Origin: Ipomoea triloba
Lineage: Eukaryota > Streptophyta > Magnoliopsida > Solanales > Convolvulaceae
Direction: 5' to 3'
Assembly: GCF_003576645.1 (NCBI RefSeq)
Contig: NC_044924.1
Coordinates: forward strand, 19,935,563 to 19,999,562
DNA: 64,000 nt
The notes beneath the pieces are model-generated. The model searched no databases, was not told the origin of the DNA, and was given only the letters and a program-made list of their open reading frames with translations. The translations under genes and the position numbers were made by a program. Position 1 is the first letter of the stretch, and every line of letters begins with the position of its first letter. Positions 11,240-24,171 of this stretch are shown piece after piece.

Positions 11240-12241
11240 TCAAGCGCAGGGTAAACTACTAACCTGAAGCTTGTCCCTAAGAAAAGAAAATCTAGGACTA
11301 GGCAAAGCTTTTGTAAAGATATCAGCTAATTGATCTTTTGTGAAAATAAAATTAACCTGAATATCTCCATTGGCAACCCTATCTCTAACAAAGTGGTAGT
11401 CAATCTTCACGTGCTTAGTTCTTGCATGAAAATTTGGATTCGCACACATATAAGTAGCACCAAGATTGTCACACCATAATTTGGGAGTAGGGATGCCATC
11501 AATTTTGATCTCACGCAGCAAGGACATGATCCATATTACCTCAGCACAAACATCAGCCAAGGCTTTATACTCAGCTTCCATGGATGATCTTGCAACTGTC
11601 TTCTGTTTCTTGCACACCCAAGAGATAAGATTGGTGCCAAGAAACACTGCATACCCACTAGTAGATTTACGGTCCTCAGGACAACCAGCCCAGTCAGAAT
11701 CAGAGAAAGCATGAAGCTCTCTAGAATTTGACTGAGTTATACGCAAGCCGAATGAGAGGGTGCCTTTGACATACCTGAGCACTCGTTTTAGCTGCTCCCA
11801 GTGAGACAATGTTGGAGCATGCATATGTTGACACAATTGATTGACGGCAAAGGATAAGTCTGGCCGTGTAATTGTGAGATACTGGAGAGCACCAGCCAAA
11901 CTCCTGTATTTCGTTGGATCTTCGTATGAATCTGAATTAAGCAATGGAGTTTTCAATGTAGAAATAGGAGTTGCGAGAGGTTTACAATCAGTCATTCCAG
12001 CCCGTTTCAAGATGTCTGACATGTACCGCTGCTGAGAAAGAATAACACCATTGCTAGTTTTGACTAGCTCAATTCCAAGAAAGAAACCAGGTTCACCAAG
12101 ATCTCTAATTTTGAAAGCAGTAGACAGTTTAGAGAGTAAATCAGACACTAGTAGCTCATCAGTCCCCATTACCAAAATGTCATCAACATATACTAAAAGA
12201 TACACACATGCAGAACCACGAGAGTAATAGAATAATGACAC
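11240..12241 (-). pseudogene. Copia RT C-terminal half and RNase H
   Basis: A 333-residue open frame. Near its start it has YVDDILVMG, the copia RT active-site motif with the catalytic Asp pair. RNase H follows with the ADE-type signature region around KSTSGYAVF, SSMEAEYKAL and the ending DQLADIFTKAL. The RT sequence normally upstream of YVDD (the ARLVAKGY and DVKSAFL region) is absent, so the enzyme cannot work. Polymerase motifs C onward and RNase H look well preserved. Confidence 0.85.
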
Positions 12242-12255
12242 ATCAGTCTTTGAAG

Positions 12256-13710
12256 CTATAAACCCAATAGAGAGTAAAAAAGTATGCAGCCGATATAAAT
12301 CTTATTAGTCGTTAAGTCCATGCATCTGTACCCCCTAAAAGACTCAGGATAACCTAAGAAGACACAAGGAGATGACCGATATGACATTTTGTGACGATTA
12401 TAAGGACGCAAGTGAGGATAACAAAGACAACCAAACACACGAAGAAAAGAGTATGAGGGAGAAGATTTATGTAACAATAAATGAGGACTGGAATTCTGCA
12501 AAACACTAGATGGCATTCTATTAATCAAGTAAACAGCAGTTTCAAAAGCAAAGTCCCAAAAACGAGATGGAACAGACGCACGAGCCATAAGAGTAAGACC
12601 AGTTTCGACAATATGCCTGTGCTTCCTCTCAACACGACCATTCTGTTCATGAGTGTAGGCACAGGATTGTCTATGATTAATCCCTAACTGAAGAAGAACA
12701 GTATGTAACTTTTTGTATTCAGCTCCTAAGTCAGACTGAATAGCCTTAATTTTGCGATTAAATGACCGTTCAACTAAGGCACGAAACTTGTCAAAAATGG
12801 CATACAAGTCAGACTTCAATTTCATAGGATAATACCACGTGTAACGAGAATGGTCATCAACAAAAAGAACAAAATAACGATAACCAGAAGAAGACAAAAC
12901 AGGAGCTGGTCCCCAAATATCAGTATAAATCAAATCAAGAATATTCGAACTAACAGAGTCTACACGTGGCAAAGGGAAACGAGCAGACTTGCCCAATTGA
13001 CACGCAGAACACAAAGAAGAAGTACAACGATTATTGCGACTAGAACCACTAACAGAACAAAAAGGAAGAATACGATCTAAGACTCGTTGATGAGGATGTC
13101 CCAAACGATCATGCCATACGGAAGAGGAAGCACGGGACGAGATAAACGCACGGGGACTGTTTTTCGGAATGGGCAGCGTGTAGAGACCACCGCAACTATT
13201 GCCGCGAAGAAGAATTTCCTTGGTTGCTATATCCTTGACAACAAAAAAGGATGGATGAAACTCAAAAAAGACTTTATTATCTTTTGCAAAGCGTTGCACA
13301 GATAAAAGAGAGGAAGACAAACCAGGAACATGTAAAATATCAGACATCCTAAATACTTTAGACGGGGTAGAAAAAGAAGCATGACCAGTATGACTAATAA
13401 GCAAACCTGTACCATCACCAACTCGAAGAGCATCACCACCAGTGTACTCTTCAGATGTAGAGAGCGCAACAATATCAAGGGTCGCGTGATTTGTCGCCCC
13501 AGTGTCTGAAATCCAAAGATGCGAGTCAGACACAAGATTCGGCGCATCCTCAGCATATGTTAAATGAGCTTGGAGTCCACAGCCAATTAAAGAAAAGCAG
13601 GCTGGTGCAAGATGGCCATAATTGCCACATAATTGGCATTGAGGCTGCCAATTACCACCACGTCGCCCACGTGACCTGCCACCACCATGCGAGCCACGTC
13701 CACGCTGCAC
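12256..13710 (-). pseudogene. Copia zinc knuckle, protease and integrase
   Basis: A 484-residue frame continuing gag after a stop. In order: an Arg/Gly-rich stretch, the zinc knuckle CQLCGNYGHLAPAC, the protease motif DTGA in a WISDTGATNH context, the integrase HHCC zinc domain (WHDRLGHPH...CSACQLGK), and the integrase core with Asp in TDIWGP, Asp in QSDLGAEY and Glu in NGRVERKHR. The frame ends in the spacer after integrase (KIYIGCILF), where the RT front half has been deleted. Confidence 0.85.
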
Positions 13711-14565
13711 ACCACCGCCCTACTGCTGCTGCTGGTCGGCGAAAGCAGCACCGCCACGCGACGGAGTCCCACCGCGACGATTCGATCCGCCTCGCCAAGA
13801 CCGCAATAGACCTCCACTACCACGCTGGCCAACAAAAGCCGCAGTTGTAGGGGCTGGAACACCGCCATAGCTATCACCGGTAGCGAACTCATGCGAGCCA
13901 AGGAGATCGACGAGTTCGGGAAGATGCACCGGCTGACCTCGAACATTCAAAGAGGCTACGACAGAGTGATATTCTGGACGTAAAACCCTGAAAATATACA
14001 TATTTTGATCCTCCAAAGGAACCGCACGGCCAGCAAGAGCTAGATCTTCCACCATAACTTGCGCACGAGCAATGTAGTCGACGGCGGAGGCATTACCTTG
14101 GCGTATTGTTTGCAGCTGTCCAAGAATATGCATAATCCGAGCTTGACTGGAAGAGGCGAGAGCCTGCTCAAGTGCCAACTAGAGATCACGCGACGTAGTG
14201 CAACCAATTGCGAGGTACATGACTTCCGACGAAAGTGAAGAGATTAACATGCTAAGGACCGCTTGATCTTGGCGCACCCATGGAGCATGCAGCGGGTTGG
14301 GTAGAGCAGCAGCAGCGGAGGAGCCTTCAGAAACGGGAAGAAAACGATTAGGGAAAGAGTTCGTGCCATCAACGAAACCCATGAGGTCGTGCCCACGAAG
14401 AAACGGAATAACCTGCGTCCTCCAAAACAAGAAATTCTTGTTCGTTAGCTTAATGCTAACATAGTGATGCGCAGCAGACAGAGAAGCGGCTGCTAAAGAA
14501 ACCGCAAAAGAAATAGCTACATCAGAAACGGTCCATTCGGAAGAATTAACAGAGCCGTCAGCCAT
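13711..14565 (-). pseudogene. Copia gag with two in-frame stops
   Basis: Starts at ATG 14565 (MADGSVNSSEW). The N-terminal part contains a copia-type gag core (LTNKNFLFWRTQVIPFL). A TAG at 14179-14181 replaces what is normally a Trp codon (SRDL-stop-LALEQ), and a second TAG at 13720-13722 follows a Gln run. The frame is otherwise continuous into the zinc knuckle and protease, which argues that the stops are recent point mutations. Confidence 0.8.
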
Positions 14566-14595
14566 TGGAAAATAAACCTTGGCTAGCTGATACCA

Positions 14596-14730
14596 GATGA
14601 GAACTGAATATTGTATTGATTCAATTGAACAATTACAATGATGAGGAATAGGAGATATATATACAAGGGGAGTCTCAGGTAGAGTAGAATAGCTAGTCCT
14701 AACGTGACTCAAACTCAGAGAGTTCTAATA
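14596..14730 (-). repeat. 5' LTR of the copia element
   Basis: 135 bp. It is followed on the minus strand by the primer-binding site (about 14581-14595). Confidence 0.8.
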
Positions 14731-17700
14731 CATCCTACTTCTCTCTACTTTTGTGGAAATTTCCAGTGGTAGATCTGTGGGTTATGAGAAGTGGATAGTC
14801 CATTGATGTTTACATTTTGATAGATTTCGGATGATACTTCACACACGATACTTCTACTTCTCTCTACTTTTCTGGAATTTTCAGGGCTTAATCTTAGGAA
14901 TGAGAAGTGTGAAATCCATTGATCTTTACATTTTTATAGATTTCAGAAATGATCTTGTTAATTTCCTATCATGCAGAGTGACATATACTATAATCTGTAA
15001 TAATTTTTTTTTGTTTGTTTTTCAGGGTTTTAGTTCACCGGATTTATCTACCAGCGAGAGCTGGGTAGCACTTCTCCAGGTTTAATTTCAGATGATACCC
15101 CAAAGTCGAGGTTGAATGTTTACATAATATCTCAATTTTTTAACCTAGGGTTGTAGTATCTACATTAGGAATATTTTAGAGTTTTCGTTTCAACATAAAC
15201 ATTATGCTTATTGATGATGAGCTTAATCTGGTTCTTATTTACATCAAGAACACTGAATTTAACCTTAATCTGAGAATTTAGTGTGAATATTCAAATTTTA
15301 TCATTCTGTGGCCTATGGTGGGTTTTCCTGAGTATGGTTGTGGAGATATGAACTCAGTTGAAAACCAATATATGTGAATGGGTGCGGAAGAGATTATTTA
15401 TACTATCAAATTTTATATACTGAGTATTACCTTAATTTGAGAATTTACTGTGAATATTAAAAATTTGTATCCTTAAGTTTCCTACAGAAATGTTTTCATT
15501 GAAATTATATTTTTATTAAATATAAGACATAAGATGTGTACAGTAAGTGAATACATAAAAGTGAATATATTTTTATAGTTACTGATAAACCTTCATTTGT
15601 ATGTACCAACTTTATTTAGCAGGTGCAATAACACAGAATTCCAATTCCATAGTTGCTTTGTAAGGAATCAACTTGAGGTACAGAATCATACCTTTAATAT
15701 TACAGTTTTTATTACTTTCAATTTTTGTTTTTAAGTATGTTGCAAAATAAAATTTGGTATTATGTTATGAAAACCCAAAGTAGAAAGTTCATATATTAGA
15801 ACTAAAAATACATTTGACTTTACACTTGAAAACAGAATACATGAAAACGTACCCAAAGTAGAAAGTTCATATATTAGAACTAAAAATACTGGAGCTGACT
15901 TTACACTTGAAAACAGAATACCCTATACAGGTTCACCAAAAAAAAAAAAAAGAATACCCTATACAGAACCAATACTAAAAAATAAATAGATTTAGAACAC
16001 CACTATTCTTGTATGGGCTAAACCAATACAATATCGTCTTATTGATTGCTTGTTTGACAGCTTCAATCGCATTAAAATGTTTGTTCATGACAGATGATGT
16101 GTTTAATTACCTGCAAAAAAAAAGCCTAAAAGAACAATGGAAAATAATAGAATAATTTGTGCAGAATTCTAAGAATTAAGGATGGTGCAGAATTCAGCTC
16201 AGTCTTTCATGAAACAAAGGAATTTTGGAGGAAGAAGAACATGGGGACACTGAAGTATGTAATGAAACGCCCATCCTGCAAAACTGATATATCTGATTTT
16301 CTACAGAATCCACAGGTATCCCTCACACTTATGGATAGCATCATAAATACCCATTTATTCCCCATGTCAACCTACATGATCAACAAATTAAGAATTTTTT
16401 GAACTTTCTATAACAGTATAAAAATGCAAGTGCTTGCTTCCGCACCATATACCAAGAGTTCATTTACTGCATCTAACTGAATGTATAGATTTCACTGTGA
16501 TAAAGGCCAAAAAAAAAAGAAAAAAAAAGTTAACAAATAACAGGAAGATAATAAAATATGCTCTGTAAGAACCAAACATTAAAGTTGTAAAGTACTTAGT
16601 CAAACACAAACCTTTTTGTTCAGGTAAAATCAGTTAAGCTCAGAATTGTACCTTTATTTGCATCTATATGGTTCTTCCTCATCCAGCTTATGGTAACTGA
16701 TCTCTAAAGCTTCTTCATGACTGCTTGTATTGCATTATAAATTTTTGTGTTGTTTGCTTGCAACTAAAAGTAATCTTATATATTTATATATACACTGATT
16801 ACAGTCATGATATTTTCATAGAAGCAATATATATTAGCTGTCTGAGGGATCCATTTGGAGTTGCTTTTGAAATTAGTTTAAAGTTTCAATAGCAATTGAT
16901 GCTGATTTTTTATTGCTAATATGCTTTTGTCTCATAAAGTAGCATCAATTACATCAGAAAGCATAATGTACCATGCTTAATTCTTAGAACAATTTTTTTT
17001 TTTTTCACAAATGACTTTTCAGAAATCTACACTTCTGGTATCACATGACTAAAACTTAAAGTGCATGTTGTTTCTACTGCCAACTTTCTCCTCATTCTTA
17101 TATAAGTGTATAAGTGTTCCTATATTCTACTTATTTGAAGGCATGTATAAGTGTTCCTATATTCTACTTAATTGAAGGCATTAAAGATATAGAAAACAAT
17201 ACCTCAATGTGTGTGATCTGCTGAGATATTTTTCCCAAGGACTTAACATTTGAAACATTTGTAGGCTTTCAAACTGGAGAGGAAGAAGACACACACAAAG
17301 AGTTGATAGCTGACACAAAGAAGAGAAAGTGTGTTAGGTACGTATGACATTCTAACCTTTAAGGCCATGGATATTACCTAGATATACCTTTGTTTTGCGT
17401 CAAAATGAATAGAACCTGAGATAAAGAACAACAGATATTTGTTTTGAAAACATCAGAAATTACAAATTAAAGTGTATACCTTCCCATCTCCAAGTAAACA
17501 GCAGCCCTATTAGTAAGGAACAAAATATCTGGTACCAAAACAGAGACAAACAAATACATAGATACCAAAGCTCACTGCATAAATATTTCAGAATAGAGAA
17601 AGTGCAGAGCTTCAATGGAATATTTCACCTCTTTTCTTGATCTTTTCCTCCTGCAGAGCTTCAATTGAAATGTTGGCTTTCATCCACCACTTAAAGATAG

Positions 17701-18057
17701 CTGCTTCCTCTCCAGCAAGGCTTCAGGAATCACTGCTGCCCTAAGATCGCATATCATTTCATCATTCTCCTCCAAAGTTGTGAAGACTTATTTATAGTGT
17801 CCTAGGTCTTGAAGATGGCAACAGTCATCTTCAATTTAAATTCATATTGCATTTCCCCATGTATTTAATATCAATGTTATGTTGAAAAATAATTCTGATA
17901 TGTAAGCAAAAGCAACCTTTCGGATTCCAAGACATCTAGAATCCAAAATATGTTTAATGAATTTGAATTCCCCAAAAAATGCCTAAAACGGCGTAGTTTT
18001 CATTGGGCGGGAAAACGGAATTTTTTTTATTTACCAAAACTTGTCTCTTTATATATA
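14731..18057. other. Non-coding region with several short tandem duplications
   Basis: No gene recognised. A diverged ~100-bp duplication occupies 14736-14834 and 14852-14952 (both start ACTTCTCTCTACTTTT). Another lies at 15773-15839 and 15851-15922 (ACCCAAAGTAGAAAGTTC). A ~40-bp tandem duplication sits at 17105-17180. An acceptor-like AG before 17265 opens a charged stretch (GEEEDTHKELIADTKKRK), too short to assign. AAACGGCGTAGTTTT and GGGCGGGAAAA near 17989-18015 are motifs common around plant mobile elements. Confidence 0.4.
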
Positions 18058-18512
18058 TCTTCTATAATAAAAAAGCCAGAAGAAGAGCATTAAATGCAGT
18101 TCCCGCCCAGTGCAAAACGGCTTAGTTTTTGGCTATAATTATGGTATCACCGAGAATTGCAAAACGGTGCAGTTTTGGAATTACCAACGTTAATAAGGAA
18201 ATACCAACGATGTAAAGGGAAGATTAACTACTGTGAAAGGAAACATAATTAATTCAAATACTCTACTTTTTTGGGCACACGTTTGTAAACGAAATTATTC
18301 CCTTTACATCAGAAAAGGAATCGTTGCTGTCGGTTCGACATCCCAGGTGTGCCTTCACCGGGAAGGCCAAAATGTCCATTAATACGCAGCTTTATATATT
18401 ACAGGTTAGTGAAGGATCCCAAATAAATGCAATTTACTAATCAAATTGAAATTCAGGCAATCTACTAATCGAATTGAAACTGATATCCCATTTGCATTCC
18501 AACTTCAGAATC

Positions 18513-20844
18513 ATGGGAATGTATTGTCTTTTAAATGAGTTGACGACGTTTAAGAGGAGGAGTGTTGTCAAGGTTCGAGTGGTTCGATCATACACTGTAA
18601 TGGAAAGGAGAGGATCCTCAGAAATCAAGAGTAAGGAGTTGGTGCTGCACGACGAAGAGGTATCTTTCATCATCCAAATTTCTGCAAAAAAAAAATAATT
18701 ATTTAGTATTTTGATCATATAAGATTTATAGATTTAGGGTTTAGTGTGTAACACTTGCTATGTACAGGCAACAGTAATCCATGCCTGTATACCAAAGGAT
18801 GTTTTACCAAAATTCCCCGAAAGCTTTTTAGAAGGCAATGTCTATTGTTTCAAGAACTTCTATGTCGTTGCAAATTGGCATACATACAAGACTAGCATGC
18901 ACGAGTTCATGCTGCAGTTCAATCACGAGACTATCATGAAAGAATCTAGGTCAGATAATTTCCCTTACCACATGTACAGACCGAGACCATTCCATACTTT
19001 GAAAGGTAATCCATCACTAGATGTGAAGGAGTTGATTGGTAAGCTTTTTTTTCTTTACATACTAAGCTTTTTTTTCTCTACATACTATTTCTATTTCTAT
19101 TGTATATTTTCCAATACATATTATTAGATAGTGCAGCATATACTTTGTTTTATCTTCCTGTCTGCTGAGTTATTTTCTTTATTAAAATGTTATTAGATTT
19201 AATTGGCCGTATTGTTGAAATACATGCTCCCCAAGAAAAACCAATTTCTGGACAGAATACTGTCCTCATAGACTTTGTTTTAAAAGATACTATGTAAGTC
19301 AACAAAATACTCATCTACCTTCATTTCATTTGTATTTCATTTTAACTAACAATATGTTAAATGTATTCAAATAGGGGTAGTCGTTTGAACTGTACCTTTT
19401 GGGATGAACATGTGGCCAAACTTGAACCATTGTACAGATCTGCTTCCAAGGACCCTATTGTAGTGTTAATCCAATTCTGTAGAATCAAGCTTGGTGCTAG
19501 AGGTTAGTAAAATCCATATTTATTTTTTTTGCTTATTAGACAGTTGATTTAAACAGTTTATTGACCATATATATTTTATATTTCTTGATGGTGATGTGAA
19601 AATATCGTCTTCATATGATGTTACTCAACTCCTAATTGATGTGGACTGCCCTGAGATGCAGAACTTCAAAGAGAGGTATCATAAAATTTAATACATTTTC
19701 TTTTCTTCTATTGTTTTTTATTCTAAATCTTGCTTTTAAATGATGAAAACTACTACAGTCTGGTGGACATTGGGGAACAAACTCCAATGCGCAGTATAGG
19801 TTCAATGACAAGCTTCAGTTTCACAAACAGTATTGAGGATTCAACCAGTAGATCAATGCAGATGACTACCATTTCTGAGATCTATGAGAATGAAACGGTA
19901 AAAAAAAAAACTTCTTTTTACTTTATTTGTTCAGAATTTGTATCATAATATTTAATCTGTAAGTTAAGCAGATTTTAATTTCGCTTGGCAGCATGGAGAA
20001 TTCTGGGTTGCTTCCAAGATAAATGGTATTGAAAAGTCCAATGATTGGTGTTATACTTCATGTCGAAAACCGGGTTGCAACAAGAAACTTAAACTTTCAG
20101 AAGGTGTTCTTAAATGTTTCAAGTGTAACTTGACTTGGGAAAATGGAGTGCTAAGGTACAAACTTAGACTTAGGGTTGTTGACATGAAGGGTACTGCTGC
20201 CTTTTTGTTGTGGGATAGAGAGTTCATGGAACTTATTGGTACATTTGCCAGTGAGTTATATCAGAGGAATAAGAATGTAAGTATCCTTATCATTTTTTTT
20301 CATTCTAAAAAATTTTCCTTATTTAGAAGTAATAGTTCTATACTAATAATATTTTTCATTTCTAAATTACAGACTGCAAGTCCATTAAAGGAAATTACTG
20401 GATTAATTGGCAGGATAATGTTATTTAGAGTATCGGCAAATACAAACCAATTTATCAATCAGTCGTATGCCTTCCCAATTTTAAGGATTAACACTGAAAG
20501 CAAGTTTGTTCAACAGTATTGCAAGGAACTTTTGGATAGGGCGGACAAGGAAGTTAACTCTACTGTGCAATTAAGTGATGGTGATGACGAATTCCTACAG
20601 GTAACAAATACTTCATTTAATTACTACAGAATGAAAAGAAAGAAGAAAATACCTTGCAATATTGATTAGTGTTTATCCATTTCAGGGGTTTGACAGTGAT
20701 GAAGCTGAGAGCCCGATACAGATGCTGCCACCTACGAACAATGCAGAAACCTCTGACGGACCGGTGAAGAGATGCTTGCTGGATCAGTTCTCTTCCACCA
20801 AGGGCTGCAAGAAATTGAAAGACATTAAAGTGAAGATTGATTGA
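18513..20844 (+). CDS. RPA70-like single-strand DNA-binding protein of the Helitron (9 exons)
   Basis: Exons by frame and splice signals: 18513-18659, 18768-19038, 19197-19293, 19375-19502, 19591-19675, 19759-19897, 19992-20276, 20373-20600, 20686-20844. The joined frame is 512 residues. The first ~130 residues match the N-terminal OB fold of Helitron RPA proteins (LTTFKRR, KVRVVR, IPKDVLPKF, EGNVY). A second OB fold spans ~140-245 (LIGRIVEIHAPQEK, CTFWDEHV, VLIQFCRIK). A third, with a zinc ribbon (Cys in CRKPGC and CFKC), spans ~290-450. The tail is acidic then basic. RPA-like proteins are thought to bind single-stranded DNA during rolling-circle transposition. One odd site: intron 4 ends TG, not AG, at 19590. 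The ATG at 18474 is an alternative start. Confidence 0.82.
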
Positions 20845-23800
20845 AAAGATGTTTCTAATGAACATGGATGGACTATGACTCTTTGTTTCAAAAACTGGAT
20901 GTTTTGCTTGCATTTCATTTTTAATTAGACCAATGTTAACACTATTTTTATGTTTTATTCATGTTTTGGAACTGCTACTTGATGAATTCTGGGGTTGTAT
21001 TAAATATTTTCATCCAGTACCTATATTTTGGAATTGAAAGTAGGTTTCTGCATGTATTTTTTTTTTTTGCAGGTTAGGGGTCAGTTATAATTTCTACAGT
21101 TGTTGTAAAAATGTTGGATTCCAAGACTGCATGTGGAAGTATTATTCCTACATACTGTTGTGTAGACAATTCTTCAATATACAACAATGTATGAGTAGTA
21201 ATGTAAATGTAAATGTCAAATACTCTTTTTTGATCCATGGGTTGTGAATAAATTAGTACTTAAGCTGCTATAAAATAACTGTACACCTTACCTTTGCCTG
21301 CTCTGTGTATTCCTTTCTTCCTTCTGTATTAATAGGACCTATATGCTATTAATTTTAGAATACATAACTTAATCACATAGATAATACATAGCAATGAATA
21401 AACATTTCTAACATAAAGTCTTTGTGAAATATTAACAGTAGTAAATAAATGGTTCCAGTTTGGAACCATAATGGAAATAAATCAGCTATTCAACTTTTTT
21501 ATGCACCCATGGTCTTTAATGTCTCAACTTTTCAGTTCTATTAATGCACTTTTCAGTTCTGTTATGTATAAATACAATGCACTATAAGTGGACTCATTGG
21601 CAATTTCTAACATAAAGTCAAGGGAAAACCTTAACACTAACACTTAAAGGCAAATGGAAATAAGAAGTATGACCTGTTAACAAGGTCATATTTATTAACA
21701 AACACAATTGACTCTTTAGTTACTGTTATTGAGCAAGCATGTAGTGTTTCTGTAGTCTCTTATTATCCCAAACAGACCAATTAAAACCATTAAGGCATTA
21801 ACGTTGGAATTTCTATGTAAGAATACATTAAAAGAATAAAATTCAATCCCAGAACTAATACTAAATGAACCAATACTGTTTTTTATTCATTCTAATTGCA
21901 TTATTAAGCCATGAACTCCTTATAAGCATCAACGTCTACTAATGGAGTCAAAGTACATATGATACCTGTGTATTCGAAAGCCTAAGTTCTGTTACGTATA
22001 AACAGAATGCACTATAAGTGCACTCTAACGCACTTGCTAATATAAAGGCAAGGGGAAACCTTAACACTAACACTTAAAGTTAGTTATTCTGTAGTATCTT
22101 ATTATCCCAAACAGACCAATTAAAACCTACAAGGCAGCATGCTTGGAATTTCTATGTAATAATACAATACAAGAATACAATTCAATCCTAAATATAGTAC
22201 TAAATGGGCAATTTCCCCTTTTTTTATTCATTCTAAGTGCATTATTCAGCCATGAACTCCTTAGAAGCATCAATGTCTACTAATTCGTATTTATAGTACG
22301 CATTCTTTTTTGAATACACACAATACCATATTGTATTTTCAGTAATCGATTTTACTACAACCATTTCGACAGTGTATTTGCATGACAAATTTGTAGACTA
22401 AATAGGTTGACCAATTTAGATAGACTAAATTGTACAAGAAATTTCAATACCAATATGGATTTGCACAGTCATTTAGAAGTAAGACAATGATATAAAAAAG
22501 GGAGCATAACTAGAATAAGTATTAATTTCTACAAAAACTCAATAACTTAATATCTTAAATCTTTACATTCTATCTAGAAGAAATAAAGAAGGTTACTCAA
22601 TATTCTTATAGTTCTATAAGAATATTGTATGACTTGATATCATAAATTTGGTTGTATGAAAGAAAGAAGGTTACACATAAACTTCAGCTCCAACACAACT
22701 TCCCCTACAGCACTAAAATCTTTGTTGTCAGGCTGAAAATAACACAATCTGCTATTAATAATAATTGGTATACAAAATTAGTACATTAGAAACATATAAA
22801 GGTCAAACTAATAATTGCAGTTTAACTAAACAAAAATCAAATCAGTAGTACGTTAAGTATTCTTTCTAATATCTAGGTTACAGTTTAACTCAAAAACTAC
22901 AAATTATTTCATTTTTTAACTGGGTGGACTATGAAATTAAATACTGTTGTAGTCCTACTAAGTAATCATTATGCTTTTCTGCCTTAATGATGTTAGTGTC
23001 TTTTGGTATTCCCAGCTTAAACTACATATTATCTACCCAGCCAAAAACCATCCCTTCTATTAAAATACCAATCTCAAGTTCAGCTAAAACAGTTTTGTCC
23101 CAAATCAGCCTAGATACAAATTGGGGAATGCAAATATGAGGCAGATAACCAGTTCAGCAGTCATAGGCAGCAAAAGGAAACTTCAAACTCAGAACAAAGG
23201 TATTCTACAGTAAACTCAAATCAGTTTTGCATTCCCTTCTACATTATCACCTTAATCACTTCAATTCATATTATCTAAGAATCAAATTTGTATTCACTAG
23301 CATGTACAGTTCATCAAATTTACGCTGTAAACATAAACTGTTCTAAACAATACTCCATTTTTTTAAGAAGTATGTATTCCTTAAATGTAAACTCTAGCTA
23401 TTGATTTATACCAAAATATTGTATACAGTATCTAGAGCTTAGATTAGCAAGAACTGCAGATTGTAAAAAATGATAACCGTACCTAAATGGTCTCTGTAAT
23501 CCTTAGCCTGGAATCAATTAATCCACATATGTCGAACAGATCTAACCTGTGAAACAAAAACAGCACAGAATTAGTATGTATAACTACGGTTTTCAGTAAT
23601 TACCAGTAACCCTAGCTCGATTGATTAGATCCACAAAACATAATCGCTGATCGTCGGCATCTGCGAATAAAAACCTAACAACGGGATTCGACTTGTGGAT
23701 TTCGCCATCTCTGTGTCGAAGACTGGGTAGATCGACCAAATTGGAGCTCATACAGCTCCAATTTAGTACACAAAATCGATCTGAACATCGATTTGGTAAC

Positions 23801-24171
23801 CACAATCCAGAAAATGGAAAGAGCACTGCGTGTTAGGTTGGGTCTGAACGCAAATCGCAGATGGAAAGAGCACTGCGTGTTGTTTTTTTGTCCTAAAATG
23901 TTTAGCTAATATAGATTATATAAGTATAAATTAATGGATTAATTTATTGTTTAGAGTTTGTCTTCTACATACGTATTATATATATATAGATTATTATATA
24001 TTTACGTGATTTTTGATTATTTAATTTATATTTAAATAGTTGTGTATCTATGTTATAGAATGAAAATAGTACTTCGGGCCTGTAAATGAATTACTGATAA
24101 TAACATCATAACGGGCAGACTTTGTTGTTTACTATCGACCTATTAAATATATTATATTGTTGTAATATTTC
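20845..24171. other. Non-coding interior of the Helitron
   Basis: About 3.3 kb with no convincing gene. A diverged tandem duplication of ~400 bp covers about 21560-21951 and 22000-22291 (shared CTTATTATCCCAAACAGACC). The phrase ATGGAAAGAGCACTGCGTGT occurs twice (about 23814 and 23861). The segment 23593-23880 has host-leader-like composition on the minus strand, which might be captured sequence, but no family is recognisable. Confidence 0.45.

Larger units (their letters stand above)
11098..14730 (-). mobile_element. Ty1-copia retrotransposon with short LTRs, internally deleted
   Basis: Two 135-bp LTRs differ at only two positions I could see. CATCC flanks both sides (11093-11097, 14731-14735). 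On the minus strand the 5' LTR is followed by TGGTATCAGCTAGCC, close to the initiator-Met tRNA primer site, and the 3' LTR is preceded by the purine tract AAGGGGAG. The total of 3.63 kb is shorter than usual for copia because the front half of reverse transcriptase is missing. Order on the minus strand is gag, protease, integrase, partial RT, RNase H. Two in-frame stops break gag. The low LTR divergence suggests a fairly recent insertion. Confidence 0.88.

Noticed and set aside
16157..16402. An 81-residue frame as a host exon
   Set aside because: No recognisable domain and no supporting splice structure or neighbours.
23593..23826. A 77-residue minus-strand frame as a captured gene fragment
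   Set aside because: Composition is suggestive but no family could be recognised and no adjoining exons were found.
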